Shown: positions 26,599-36,050, counted from the first letter of the stretch. The stretch: DNA of 64,000 bases from Pirellulaceae bacterium (GCA_026004795.1 BPJV01000009.1:175721-239720); one strand, 5' to 3'. Translations and numbers: made by a program. The notes: a model not told the origin generated them from the sequence alone.

Positions 26599-28050
26599 AT
26601 GCAGGAAACTCTGACGACTGTGTGGCACCAGATGCGAGTGCCAGACGTGTTGGACGTGGCCATCGTGGCCGTCCTCATTTACGGTGCATTGCATTGGTTG
26701 CGTCAGCGTACCACGCGTAGCGTGGCCGTGGTCCTAATGGGGATGACGGCAATCTATGTGCTCGCGCACGAAATGGAAATGTACCTGACCATGGCCGCAT
26801 TTCGATTGGCCGGATTCGCCGTCCTCGTCGCGCTCGTTGTCGTTTACCAAGACGACATTCGGCGCGGCGTGGAGCGCTTGAGTACATGGCGGGTAGGGCA
26901 TCGGCGACAGGCGTTGACGCGTCCAGAGATCGACACGCTGGTCGAGGCCGTACGAATCCTCGCTACCGAGAAGATCGGCGCCCTGATCATCCTTCCTGGA
27001 CGTCGTCCGATCGAGCCTCACCTTCGTGGAGGAGTGGTGGTCGAAGGGCAAATAAGCATTCCACTGCTGCACAGCATTTTCCATCACGCCTCGATGGGCC
27101 ACGATGGGGCGGTGATCATCGACCGCGGACGCATTGAACGTCTCGGGGTGCATCTACCCTTGACACGAAATCTGCAGACAGTCGGACGCGGCGGAACGCG
27201 CCACGCCGCCGCGGTCGGCCTATCGGAGCGGTGCGATGCCCTGGCCATCGTCGTGTCCGAGGAACGTGGGACGATCTCCATCGCCGAGCAGGGAGAGTTG
27301 AGAGCGATCGATTCCGCCTCAGCGCTACAATCGACTTTGGAGCGGTTCTACGGTGAGCGGAATGGTTCGTCCACTGAACGACGCTCCTGGGGCACCTTGG
27401 TTCAGAACCTGATGTGGAAAGCCGTCGCGGTAGTGCTGGCCACCGGCTTGTGGTTCCTCTTGGCGCTGGAACGGGAAACGGTGCAGCGGGCGATCGCCGA
27501 TGTGCCGGTTGAGTTTCGTAATCTGCCGCTGCACCACGTGCTCCAGGACGTCTATCCGGAGAAAGTCACGGTGACGTTGAGCGGCAGTGACCGCGCGTTC
27601 TCCCTGCTCGATCCGGCCAAACTCAAAGCGGTGATCGATCTGGAGAACGTGGAACGGGGAGGAGACAGGATCGAGTTGACCGAGCGACATTTCTCCTTGC
27701 CAAGAGGACTGAGCGTAATGAAACTAGAACCGGAAACGGTGCAGGTCAGTTTTGAACGTCTAGTCCCCAAGCAGCTGCCTATCGAAGTAGCCGTAGAAAA
27801 CGAAGAATTGTTGCGTCACGGCGGATGGCAGGTTGACGTGGATCCTGCCACGGTGAACGTGCTAATCCCTGAATCGATGCTCAAAACAGTTTCCTCGATC
27901 AAAACCGAAGCAATCAAGCAGGCAGCATGGACACCGGGAGCTAGTCTTCAAGTGAAATTGGTTGTTCCTGCCGGAGTACAACCGCAAGAGTCGCTTCCCG
28001 GGCAGGTGCGCGTCACCTTCCGCAAGCAACAACCTTCACCACAAAACTAG
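26599..28050 (+). CDS. cdaA: Diadenylate cyclase (CdaA-type) fused to YbbR repeats
   Basis: A 483-residue protein. Residues 15-85 form the membrane part of CdaA. Residues about 105-240 are the DAC (DisA_N) domain with both signature motifs: GHDGAVIID (DGA near residue 169) and GRGGTRHAAA (RH near 201-202; the family consensus is RHR, so the last Arg is Ala here). It should make cyclic di-AMP from two ATP, a signal for potassium and osmotic control and cell-wall homeostasis. Another membrane helix (about residues 272-290) leads to YbbR-type extracytoplasmic repeats (VPVEFRNLPL, VTVTLSGSDRAF, VQVSFERLVPK). In Firmicutes, CdaA and its YbbR-domain regulator CdaR are separate neighbours; here they are one chain. 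Confidence 0.88.
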   Translation: MQETLTTVWHQMRVPDVLDVAIVAVLIYGALHWLRQRTTRSVAVVLMGMTAIYVLAHEMEMYLTMAAFRLAGFAVLVALVVVYQDDIRRGVERLSTWRVGHRRQALTRPEIDTLVEAVRILATEKIGALIILPGRRPIEPHLRGGVVVEGQISIPLLHSIFHHASMGHDGAVIIDRGRIERLGVHLPLTRNLQTVGRGGTRHAAAVGLSERCDALAIVVSEERGTISIAEQGELRAIDSASALQSTLERFYGERNGSSTERRSWGTLVQNLMWKAVAVVLATGLWFLLALERETVQRAIADVPVEFRNLPLHHVLQDVYPEKVTVTLSGSDRAFSLLDPAKLKAVIDLENVERGGDRIELTERHFSLPRGLSVMKLEPETVQVSFERLVPKQLPIEVAVENEELLRHGGWQVDVDPATVNVLIPESMLKTVSSIKTEAIKQAAWTPGASLQVKLVVPAGVQPQESLPGQVRVTFRKQQPSPQN

Positions 28051-28061
28051 GCTGACGGCTA

Positions 28062-29369
28062 ATGGAAATCGCTCAATCGTATCAAGCCATCCTCCTGTCT
28101 TTGGGACTGGGATTCTTGGTGGGTCTGCAGCGCGAGTGGAAGGCTTCCGAGATTGCGGGAATTCGTACGTTTCCTCTCATTACGTTACTAGGAACGTTGT
28201 CGGTGCTGCTAGGGCAAGAGTCGGCCGGTTGGCTGTTGGCGGCCGGGCTTCTCGGCCTGACGATCGTCGTCGGAATCGCCAATTTGGCAAAGATCCGTGC
28301 CGGCGCGTTTGACTATGGAGTGACGACCGAAGTAGCCGTGCTATTGATGTTCATCGTGGGGGCGGCCGCCGGGGCTGGCTTGACCGGTCCGGCGATTGTG
28401 ATCACGGGAGTGGCCGCTGTTCTATTGCATTACAAGGATCGTTTGCATCGTATGGTAAGCGCGATGTCGGTTGGTGAGCTGCGCGCCGTAATGAACCTTG
28501 CGCTGATCGGTTTGATCATCCTTCCACTTCTGCCCAATAAGACCTTCGGACCGTACGGCGTGCTCAATCCCTACGATATCTGGCGCATGGTGGTGCTCAT
28601 CGTGGGAATCAGTGTGGTGGCGTACGTCGCCTACCGACTGCTGGGAACGCGCGTGGGAGCCGTCTTGGGAGGCGTCTTCGGTGGGTTGATCTCCAGCACC
28701 GCCACCACTGTCAGTTTTGCTCGTCAATCAAAATCGGCGCCGCAGCTCAGCGGCATGGCAGCGCTCGTGATCCTCATCGCGTCCACGGTGGTCAATGTAC
28801 GCGTCTTGATTGAAGTGGGAATCGTTGCACCGCGATTACTGCCAGTAACGTTACCCCCCATGGCATTCATGCTGATGCTCATGGTAGGCGAGTGCGGCCT
28901 TTTGTATTGGCCAGTTTCCCGACAGACGGCAGAGCCTCCTCGTCAAGAGAATCCAGCCCAATTAAAGCCCGCGATCCTTTTCGGAGTGCTCTACGCCCTC
29001 ATTCTCTTCATCGTCGCGGCAGCCAAGGACCTTTTCGGCAGCCAGGCGCTCTACTGGATTGCCGGGGTTTCTGGCCTTACCGACGTGGATGCGATCACTT
29101 TGTCCGTGGCCAAGATGTTCAACGAAGAACGTGTCGATGCGCAGACGGCATGGCGCGTCATTCTGCTCGCCTCGATGTCCAATCTGGTGTTCAAAGCGGG
29201 AGCGGTAGCCGTGCTGGGCACCCGCCGCCTGGCGGCGTACATAGGAATCACGTTTGGCATCGCCCTGTTAGGCGGGATCCTGTTGCTTCTCTTGTGGCCC
29301 GGTTATACGTTGACGGGAATCGGTACGGACACCGCGGCGGGACCAACGCCTGCCGCGTCCTCACCGTAG
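28062..29369 (+). CDS. MgtC/SapB-like DUF4010 membrane protein
   Basis: A 435-residue polytopic membrane protein with about twelve hydrophobic segments. The first part resembles MgtC/SapB (LGLGFLVGLQREWKASEIAG, GIRTFPLITLLGTL), the second is the DUF4010 domain (STATTVSFARQSK, GVSGLTDVDAITLSVAKM). Many family members have no known substrate. It follows the cyclase-YbbR gene by 11 bp, so the two are probably cotranscribed; a link between cyclic di-AMP signalling and ion homeostasis is an attractive inference. ATG at 28062 is used. Confidence 0.82.
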   Translation: MEIAQSYQAILLSLGLGFLVGLQREWKASEIAGIRTFPLITLLGTLSVLLGQESAGWLLAAGLLGLTIVVGIANLAKIRAGAFDYGVTTEVAVLLMFIVGAAAGAGLTGPAIVITGVAAVLLHYKDRLHRMVSAMSVGELRAVMNLALIGLIILPLLPNKTFGPYGVLNPYDIWRMVVLIVGISVVAYVAYRLLGTRVGAVLGGVFGGLISSTATTVSFARQSKSAPQLSGMAALVILIASTVVNVRVLIEVGIVAPRLLPVTLPPMAFMLMLMVGECGLLYWPVSRQTAEPPRQENPAQLKPAILFGVLYALILFIVAAAKDLFGSQALYWIAGVSGLTDVDAITLSVAKMFNEERVDAQTAWRVILLASMSNLVFKAGAVAVLGTRRLAAYIGITFGIALLGGILLLLLWPGYTLTGIGTDTAAGPTPAASSP

Positions 29370-30194
29370 CCAGAACGATCGCCGTAGCGCAAACGGTCGG
29401 AGCCCGACGTCCAAGCCACACGGAATCACGCGTGGCTCGACCTGCGCGGCAAGGTACGGGTCCGTTTGCTTCACATGCCTCAGCGAACGAAAGACAATTC
29501 CTTCGCGTCGCCACCGCAGCTCTATTACCGTCTATTACCGTCGCCGGAGCATGCAGCACAGGCAGACGGCCTTCTGTTGGTGTTCGTTGCTGTTCATCCA
29601 CTTTGCATCCTGGTGCATCACGGCTTGGCCTTCTGCCGGACGCTGCACCTACCGAACGCGGCACCCAGGGGAGGTGGCGCGCCTCTCCCAACGTCTCCTA
29701 ATCCAACGTCTGCTAACGGGGCGCACCTGGCGTGCAGCGATCGGGGCAGGCCAATGGCGTAAGCGCGTTGAGGTGGTAGATTTCTGATTGAGCGTCTTCC
29801 GTTCTGGTTGGCCGCTGGTCGCCCAGTCTTTCGCCAGAAATGTTGCAGGTGGCCGAGCGGTGTCGTCCGATCTTGTTTGTTGGTCGAAGGGCAAGGTTTG
29901 AGGTGAGTAAGACAGTCATTTCAGATGCCGGGCGGATCAGCAGGGGATTCGATTCTGCCGACTTGAACCTTTCTAGTGGTCCAGGCACAATGTGCAACCG
30001 AGCTACGTTGTCCCCAGGAGCTCCCCCGCGAGTCCGATCTTGAAAGATGACACGGCCATGGTCATGGCTGGCGCAACGCGATGCGTCGAATGCTGTCGGC
30101 AAAGCTCTGGTGCTCATGTCCCATTTCGAGGCGACGCCGGTGTAGGGAGACTCGGCCTTTGCTTCACCATTGAATCGTTTCGACAGGAGAAAGC
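29370..30194. other. Intergenic region before pyruvate carboxylase
   Basis: About 0.8 kb with no supported gene. A 10-bp direct repeat (CTATTACCGT twice in tandem) lies at about 29522-29541. The promoter and ribosome site of pyruvate carboxylase (AGGAG near 30184) are at its right end. Nothing else stands out. Confidence 0.45.
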
Positions 30195-33100
30195 ATGCGC
30201 GAAATACGTCGCTTGTTGGCCGCCAATCGCAGTGAAATTGCCATCCGCATCTTTCGCAGCGCTCATGAACTGGGCATACGCACGGTCGCCATTTATTCGC
30301 ACGAGGACCGATATGCTCTCCATCGATTCAAGGCGGATGAATCCTATCAAGTGGGTCGTCCGGGGGAACCGATCAAGGCCTATCTCGATATCGACGGGAT
30401 AATCGCGATCGCCAAGAAGCACGCTATCGATGCGATTCATCCCGGTTATGGGTTTCTTTCCGAGAATCCGGAATTTGCGCGTGCGTGTGAAAAAGCGGGC
30501 ATCCTGTTTGTCGGCCCCCGCGTGGATACGTTGGAAAAACTGGGTGACAAGATTTCCGCTCGCGCGATCGCTCAATCGGTCGGCGTGCCCGTGCTGGGCG
30601 GCGGCGGTGATGCGATCCAGGATACCCAGCATGGGTTGAAACTCGCTCGCCAGGTCGGCTTTCCCATCATTCTCAAAGCCGCGCATGGTGGTGGTGGCCG
30701 CGGCATGCGGGTGGTGCGCAGCGAGGATGATTTCGACACAGCGTACGAGCAGGCGCGACGTGAATCGCTCAACGCTTTCGGCAGTCCCGATATTTTCATC
30801 GAAAAGTACATCGAACGGGCGCGGCACATCGAGGTGCAATTGCTCGGGGATCAGCACGGCAACCTGCTCCATTTGTTCGAGCGAGATTGCTCGGTGCAGC
30901 GGCGGCACCAGAAGGTAGTGGAAATCGCGCCGGCGCCGAATCTGGACGGCAAAGTGCGCAACGCCCTGTGTGAAGCGGCCGTAGCCATCGGCCGGGCCGT
31001 CGATTACTACAATGCCGGTACGGTCGAGTTTCTCGTCGATGCGGATACGAACCAGTTCTACTTCATCGAGGTCAATCCGCGGATTCAAGTCGAACACACG
31101 GTCACCGAGCAGGTCACAGGTATCGACATCGTCAAATCGCAGATTCTGGTGGCCAGTGGTCACAAGCTCAGCGATCCCAGCATCGATCTTCCCTCGCAAG
31201 AGGCTGTTAGGCCCCATGGGTTTGCCATTCAGTGTCGCGTGACGACCGAAGATCCGTCCAACCGTTTCATGCCTGACTACGGGAGGATCACGCACTATCG
31301 GTCGGGTAGCGGGATGGGAATTCGTCTCGACGCCGGATCGGCGTTTTCCGGCGCCGTGGTGTACCCGTTTTACGATTCAATGCTTGTCAAGGTAACGGCC
31401 TGGGCACGGCATTTTCCCGATGCCATCCGGCGGATGGAGCGGTGTTTGCAAGAGTTCCGGATCCGGGGTGTGAAGACGAACATCCCGTTTTTGCTCAAGC
31501 TGATTACGCATCCGACGTTCGTGACCAGCCAGTGTACGACGACGTTCATTGACGGTACGCCCGAGTTGTTCGACTTCCCGCCGCCTCGCGACCGGGCCAG
31601 CAAACTGCTTGCCTTCTTGGCGGAAGTCATTGTAAACGGCAATCCCATCGTCAAGGATCGGCCGCCCGCGCAGCGGCGTCGACCGGCGCCGTTGCCCAAG
31701 TACGATGAGACGGCGCCCATACCGCCGGGAACTCGGGATCGCTTCCGAGAGCTGGGGGCGGAGAAATTCGCGGCTTGGCTGCGCCAGCAAAAACCGCTGA
31801 TGCTCACCGACACCACGTTTCGCGATGCCCACCAATCGCTGCTGGCGACGCGACTGCGCACCTACGACATGGTGCAGATCGCCGATGCCTACGCGCGACT
31901 GGCGCCACAACTCTTTTCCATCGAAATGTGGGGCGGGGCGACGTTCGATACGGCCATGCGCTTTCTCAAGGAATCTCCCTGGCAGCGCTTGGTCGAACTG
32001 CGGCAGCGGATCCCGAATATCCTCTTCCAAATGCTGCTCCGTGCATCCAACGCCGTGGGCTACACGAACTATCCCGACAATGTCGTGCGGGAGTTTGTTA
32101 AAGAGGCTGTGGATGCCGGTATCGATGTCTTTCGTGTCTTCGATGCGCTGAACTGGACGGAGAATATGCGCGTGGCCATGGAAGCGGTCGTCGATGCCGG
32201 AGGAATCTGCGAAGCGGCCATCTGCTACACCGGCGATATCCTCGACCCGGATCGACCCAAATACGACCTGAAGTACTACGTGGAGATGGCCAAAGAGCTG
32301 GAGAGAATGGGAGCGCACATTTTGGCCATCAAAGACATGGCCGGTCTGTGCAAACCATTGGCTGCCCGCAAATTGGTGGAAACTCTCAAGCAGGAAATCG
32401 GCATTCCCATCCACTTCCATACCCATGACACGGCTGGTGTTCAGGCCGGGGCGATCATCAAGGCAGCGGAGGTCGGTTTGGATGCGGCCGATGGCGCCCT
32501 GGCACCACTGTCCGGCGGTACCTCCCAGGTGAATCTCAATACCCTGGTCGAAGCCTTCCGGTTCTCCGACCGCGATACCGGACTGCAGGGAATGCACCTC
32601 GACGCCCTGGCCGATTATTGGCGAGCGGCCAGAGAATTCTACACGGCATTCGAAAGCCCCATCCTGCCGGCTGGCGCCGATTTGTATCAGCACGAGATGC
32701 CCGGCGGCCAGTACACCAACTTGTATCAACAAGCACGGGCCCTCGGCTTGGCCGATCGATGGGCCGATGTCTGCCGTATGTACGCCGATGTAAATAAGAT
32801 GCTGGGCGATATCGTCAAGGTAACGCCCACCTCCAAAGCCGTCGGCGACCTGGCCCTGTTCCTCATCGCCAATGATATGACCACCGAGGATGTGCTTTAT
32901 GGCGATCGCGAAATCGCCTTCCCTCAGTCGGTGGTCGACTTGGTAAGCGGACGGATGGGCCAGGCACCAGGAGGATTTCCCGATCGGGTCGTACAGCGGA
33001 TACTGCGCGGCGAAAAGCCGCTGACCGGACGACCCGGAGAATCGTTGCCCCCTGCCGATTTCCAGTCCACGCGGGAGAAGATCGCTGAGTTTACGCCAGA

Positions 33101-33644
33101 GGAACCAACGACACGGGACGTCCTCTCCTACCTGCTCTATCCACAAGTCTTCGAGGAATTCGCGCGCCATCAAGCGAACTATTCCGATACCAGTGTCCTG
33201 CCCACTCCCGCCTTCCTGCACGGTATCGAGCCAGGCGAAGAGTTGGAAGTGGAGATCGAACGCGGCAAGACGCTCATTATCCGCTACCTGGCGATCGGTG
33301 AGCCCCGGGACGATGGTTCGCGCATCGTGTTTTTCGAGCTCAACGGCCAACCACGCGAAGTCGAGGTGATCGATCGTTCGTTGGAGCCAGAGGTTGCGCC
33401 GCGGGTAAAAGCGGACCCGAACAATCCGGGGCACGTCGCCGCGACCATGCCCGGCATGGTCGTCAGCATCACGGTGCAAGTCGGTGATCGAGTGAGCAAG
33501 GGGCAAAAGCTGCTCATGCTCGAAGCCATGAAGATGCAGACGGTGGTGGCGGCTGAGGTCGATGGTGTGGTCGAACAGATTCACGTCGATACGGGTACGC
33601 AAGTCGAGACGGGCGACTTGCTCGTGTCGCTGAAACCCCAATAA
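30195..33644 (+). CDS. pyc: Pyruvate carboxylase
   Basis: A 1149-residue single-chain pyruvate carboxylase, which makes oxaloacetate from pyruvate, bicarbonate and ATP (anaplerosis). Biotin carboxylase domain, residues 1-about 455, starts REIRRLLAANRSEIAIRIFR and has the ATP-grasp loop AAHGGGGRGMRVV and FIEVNPRIQVEHTVTE. The carboxyltransferase domain begins near residue 535 with LTDTTFRDAHQSLLATR and includes HFHTHDTAG metal-binding histidines near 740. The C-terminal biotinyl domain has EAMKMQ with the biotin-attached lysine at residue 1113. Length and domain order are normal for the alpha4 type. AGGAG about eight bases before ATG supports the start. Confidence 0.97.
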   Translation: MREIRRLLAANRSEIAIRIFRSAHELGIRTVAIYSHEDRYALHRFKADESYQVGRPGEPIKAYLDIDGIIAIAKKHAIDAIHPGYGFLSENPEFARACEKAGILFVGPRVDTLEKLGDKISARAIAQSVGVPVLGGGGDAIQDTQHGLKLARQVGFPIILKAAHGGGGRGMRVVRSEDDFDTAYEQARRESLNAFGSPDIFIEKYIERARHIEVQLLGDQHGNLLHLFERDCSVQRRHQKVVEIAPAPNLDGKVRNALCEAAVAIGRAVDYYNAGTVEFLVDADTNQFYFIEVNPRIQVEHTVTEQVTGIDIVKSQILVASGHKLSDPSIDLPSQEAVRPHGFAIQCRVTTEDPSNRFMPDYGRITHYRSGSGMGIRLDAGSAFSGAVVYPFYDSMLVKVTAWARHFPDAIRRMERCLQEFRIRGVKTNIPFLLKLITHPTFVTSQCTTTFIDGTPELFDFPPPRDRASKLLAFLAEVIVNGNPIVKDRPPAQRRRPAPLPKYDETAPIPPGTRDRFRELGAEKFAAWLRQQKPLMLTDTTFRDAHQSLLATRLRTYDMVQIADAYARLAPQLFSIEMWGGATFDTAMRFLKESPWQRLVELRQRIPNILFQMLLRASNAVGYTNYPDNVVREFVKEAVDAGIDVFRVFDALNWTENMRVAMEAVVDAGGICEAAICYTGDILDPDRPKYDLKYYVEMAKELERMGAHILAIKDMAGLCKPLAARKLVETLKQEIGIPIHFHTHDTAGVQAGAIIKAAEVGLDAADGALAPLSGGTSQVNLNTLVEAFRFSDRDTGLQGMHLDALADYWRAAREFYTAFESPILPAGADLYQHEMPGGQYTNLYQQARALGLADRWADVCRMYADVNKMLGDIVKVTPTSKAVGDLALFLIANDMTTEDVLYGDREIAFPQSVVDLVSGRMGQAPGGFPDRVVQRILRGEKPLTGRPGESLPPADFQSTREKIAEFTPEEPTTRDVLSYLLYPQVFEEFARHQANYSDTSVLPTPAFLHGIEPGEELEVEIERGKTLIIRYLAIGEPRDDGSRIVFFELNGQPREVEVIDRSLEPEVAPRVKADPNNPGHVAATMPGMVVSITVQVGDRVSKGQKLLMLEAMKMQTVVAAEVDGVVEQIHVDTGTQVETGDLLVSLKPQ

Positions 33645-34470
33645 CCGGCAGGGTGGTCTAACCTCCTCTCCAGCGCGTCTTGGTGTTCCTAACGTCCCGC
33701 CCATGCGGCAAGAAGTGCGCTGGCCGGGCGGCGAGCGTTTCACGAACCGCCGGTGTGGGGCGCTGTGGACGCCGCCAGACTCCCCCCAGTCGCCGGACCA
33801 TGCCAACCCATCAGTCGGTGCACTCAGAAGCTGCCGCCCCCATGCTGTACGTCGAGCTGCCGATGGTGCCCAACTGCGGAGCAGCGATGGGCTAACGCAC
33901 TTCGTTGCCAACCCCCATGCGATGCTCCCCGAGAGCGACTCCCGCCGATTCGCCGTGAACCCACAGGTTGCCCGCGGACAACCATCCCAGCCGGCTAGGC
34001 CATCGAACGACGCCTGTCCTTGATCACGCACCACGGCATACGGACAGAGAACGTCCGCGGTCGCGCCGCCATTTCCCTCCATCGGACCCGTCGACGCATG
34101 CCGGGGACACGTCGAGCGTATCGGTGTTCATTGCCGTCAAAAAATCCTGGCCCCATGGACCAAAGGTGTCCAGTAATGTGATATCTTGCACTCAATAAAT
34201 CGCGGAAAACGGCCTGGTTCCAGGCCAGCAGGGTCCTTGTTGTAGGGCAGGGGGCAGTACCAGTGATTGGTAACATGGTCATCATTGGGAGGGGAGGTGG
34301 TGCGGGTGCACGACGCGCCACCAGCTCGATGCGATCGATGGCAGAAGGAAAATTCACCCTGGCCGCTGCTCTTCCGCCATCAGTCCACGATCGGCATGTG
34401 GGGCCACAGCGTGATCCTGTTAATCTCGCGAACTCATGGGTAACGCCTCAAGTTCATCCCACATCGGCCA
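33645..34470. other. Gene-poor region of about 0.8 kb
   Basis: No gene is supported; open frames are shadows or lack ribosome sites. This is the left border of the eroded accessory zone. Just downstream of the HicB-like gene (minus strand, about 34330-34470) no intact HicA toxin frame could be found. Confidence 0.45.
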
Positions 34471-34683
34471 TCACACGGTCACTTCCTCGACAATCACCTC
34501 CTTGCCGCCATGTTCTTGGGCGCGGTCACCGTCATCCGTTTCCACATAGAGTTCGATTGCTTCCAAGATATTTCGGCGCGCCTCTTCCAACGAGTCTCCC
34601 TCGGAAATGCATCCGGGCAGTGCCGGTACGTAAACCGTGTATCCACCTTCGTCCGACGCTTCAAAGACGACTTTCAATCGCAT
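34471..34683 (-). CDS. HicB-family antitoxin-like protein, orphan
   Basis: A 70-residue protein of the HicB/RNase-H-like antitoxin family: MRLKVVFEASDEGGYTVYVP, then ALPGCISEGDSLEEARRNIL, EAIELYVETD. The 'GGYTVYVPALPGC' strand-turn and 'GDSLEEARRNILEAI' helix are diagnostic. HicB normally neutralises the HicA mRNA interferase encoded next to it; no HicA is recognisable on either side, so this may be an orphan or the remains of a pair. It lacks the C-terminal DNA-binding domain of longer HicB proteins. Confidence 0.75.
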   Translation of the reverse strand: MRLKVVFEASDEGGYTVYVPALPGCISEGDSLEEARRNILEAIELYVETDDGDRAQEHGGKEVIVEEVTV

Positions 34684-34931
34684 ACGGAAGTATTCTCCAC
34701 GGTCTCCCCAAGTTGCGGACCAAGCTCGTCGGGCGTTTAACTAACGTCTATCGCAAGAATCAACAGCACGCGAACCCGTTGGTTCGTTCTCTTTGCATTC
34801 TACAACGCGCGCTGAAAGTCCTTCAGCGAGATTGCCCTTGGTGTCATCAGGTACCGCGACACGCGTTATCACCACGAAAGCCGACCATATCACTTCATGG
34901 TATCGAACAAACACCCCAGAAGAACCCGTCG

Positions 34932-35060
34932 GTGCTGATCGGCATGCAGGACATGATGCCTTCGCGATCGCTCAACCATGGCTACGCCTCCGCCCGTGCC
35001 CGCTGGCTGAGGGAATACACCCTGCTGAACCGAGACGTGCTGTGGGTGATGGACAAAGTC
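34932..35060 (+). pseudogene. 129-bp relic of a type I-G cas3
   Basis: This stretch aligns without gaps to 37378-37506 inside the truncated cas3 downstream. The two translations match closely: VLIGMQDMMPSRSLNHGYAS with VLVGTQDMLLSRALNRGYAS, then ARARW and EYTLLNRDVLWVMDKV with EYALLNQDCLWVMDEV. This is the region leading into the DEAH-like Walker B of the Cas3 helicase (here VMDK, so even the catalytic acid is lost). Sequence on either side does not match cas3. It is a dead fragment, showing that an earlier I-G locus extended this far left. The rest of 34684-35103 holds no supported gene. Confidence 0.85.
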
Positions 35061-35103
35061 CCCATTGCTTCAATGCCAAACCGGTCGATTGATTGGCAGC
35101 AAA

Positions 35104-35481
35104 TCACGCCTGTTCCAAATGCGTTTCTAACCGCACGCCGAGCGCGGTGGCATAACGATAAAGCGTCAGCAGAGTCGGGTTGGCGTTGGGATCGTTTTCC
35201 AGGCGAGAAATCGCGCTGCGTTTCAAGCCGCTGCGGGCCTCTACGTCCGCCAGCGACAGCCCCAGCCGTTCGCGTTCTGCCTTTAGCGCGGCGATCGTCC
35301 GCGCCACATCGCGCCGCATCGCTTCCCACGCCTGTTTCCGCGCCCGCCCTTCGGCCAAGATCGCTTCCCGGTCCCCTGCGGCCGCTTCCCTTGCGCGCTC
35401 GACCCGTCGCTGCTCTTCGGCAGTCAGCTCACGGTAGATACGCTTGGCGGTCGGGCGACTTTCACGGTTCATGGGCGACAT
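35104..35481 (-). CDS. Xre-family helix-turn-helix protein, putative antitoxin
   Basis: A 125-residue protein. The N-terminal part is charged and helical; the C-terminal part is an Xre/cro helix-turn-helix (LSLADVEARSGLKRSAISRL, then ENDPNANPTLLTLYRYATAL). It lies 97 bp downstream of a small BrnT-like gene on the same strand, the arrangement of a toxin-antitoxin pair with the regulator second. It probably binds its own promoter and neutralises the toxin (inference). Two nearby in-frame ATGs (35481, 35472) are possible and neither has a clear ribosome site. Confidence 0.75.
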   Translation of the reverse strand: MSPMNRESRPTAKRIYRELTAEEQRRVERAREAAAGDREAILAEGRARKQAWEAMRRDVARTIAALKAERERLGLSLADVEARSGLKRSAISRLENDPNANPTLLTLYRYATALGVRLETHLEQA

Positions 35482-35503
35482 TTTTGGAATCAGTTCGCTA
35501 AAC

Positions 35504-35540
35504 GCTTCAATGGGGCCACATTTTTAAAACGCGGAAACGA
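35504..35540 (-). repeat. Degenerate CRISPR repeat, antisense to the main array
   Basis: On the plus strand this reads GCTTCAATGGGGCC (35504-35517), 13 divergent bases, then GCGGAAACGA (35531-35540). The reverse complement of the array repeat has the identical 14-base start and GCGGAAATGG at its end. The palindromic centre has been replaced by AT-rich sequence. It lies between the Xre-like and toxin-like genes. Confidence 0.75.
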
Positions 35541-35577
35541 CCACCCGGTATTGCGTTGGTATAGTTTTAGCCTCGGC

Positions 35578-35814
35578 TCAATCGACTTCGTACGCCGTGA
35601 CCGGGATTACAGTGTCGTCGTCGAGGTACTCGAACACGCATGCCAGAAACTTTCCGGTACTGGTAGGGCCGAACACGATCGGGCGGCCGGACGAGCGACT
35701 TTCGTCGACGTAAATGGCGTCAAGAACGACTTCTTCGAACTCGTCCGGCGTCACCCCGTGCTGGCCAATGTACTCGATCAACTCGTCATTCCAGACGAAA
35801 AACACGTTCGGCAT
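35578..35814 (-). CDS. Small BrnT/RelE-like putative toxin
   Basis: A 78-residue protein (from ATG 35814; a GTG three codons upstream is possible). The sequence MPNVFFVWNDELIEYIGQHG, TPDEFEEVVLDA, a Ser/Arg-rich loop and IVFGPTSTGKFLACVFEYLD, then PVTAYEV resembles the BrnT-like/ParE-RelE-fold toxins, including the 'H-G-V' helix and the terminal 'PVTAYEV' strand. Together with the downstream Xre gene it looks like a type II toxin-antitoxin module inserted among decayed CRISPR repeats. The toxic activity is not demonstrable from sequence. Confidence 0.6.
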   Translation of the reverse strand: MPNVFFVWNDELIEYIGQHGVTPDEFEEVVLDAIYVDESRSSGRPIVFGPTSTGKFLACVFEYLDDDTVIPVTAYEVD

Positions 35815-35890
35815 GGCGCTCACATATATGTTAACACAATTTCCTTAGCGCGTCGAGCGAAAAAGCTACGGGCAGGCATCGCCGCCCGCA

Positions 35891-36004
35891 GTCTCAATGG
35901 GGCCGCGGCCGAAAAACGGACCGCGGAAGTATTTCGCGGTGTTTTCAAGCACCGCGTCGCGCAGCTCGCTTCAATGGAGCCCGGTTTGAGCGACCGGGAA
36001 TCAC
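35891..36004 (-). CRISPR. Relic of a CRISPR array: two decayed repeats around one spacer
   Basis: Repeat one (about 35891-35933) contains TCAATGGGGCCGCG, a longer hairpin centre (CCGCGG...CCGCGG around AAAAA) and GCGGAA. Repeat two (35968-36004) reads GCTTCAATGGAGCC, then CGGTTTGAGCGACCG and GGAA. Both keep the layout of the reverse complement of the main repeat (conserved TCAATGG end, stem-loop, GGAA end) with different stems. They start 77 bp apart, leaving a spacer-sized gap of about 34 bp. A third decayed copy lies at 35504-35540. Orientation is opposite to the array at 52 kb. Confidence 0.6.
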
Positions 36005-36050
36005 GACGACAGGTGGGCAAGGAAACATCGACTGGAATGCCATTTCATCG

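Noticed and set aside
31377..34082. A 901-codon open frame antisense to pyc.
   Set aside because: It mirrors the pyruvate carboxylase gene, whose motifs and start are unambiguous; high-GC codon bias leaves the opposite strand open.
34330..34470. Possible HicA toxin remnant downstream of the HicB-like gene.
   Set aside because: Only weak fragments (such as RLTGS) in one frame could be matched, with stops in others; not enough to call a gene.
35063..35100. Another GCTTCAATG start that might be a decayed CRISPR repeat.
   Set aside because: Only nine bases match the repeat end, and the expected stem and GGAA end are absent.
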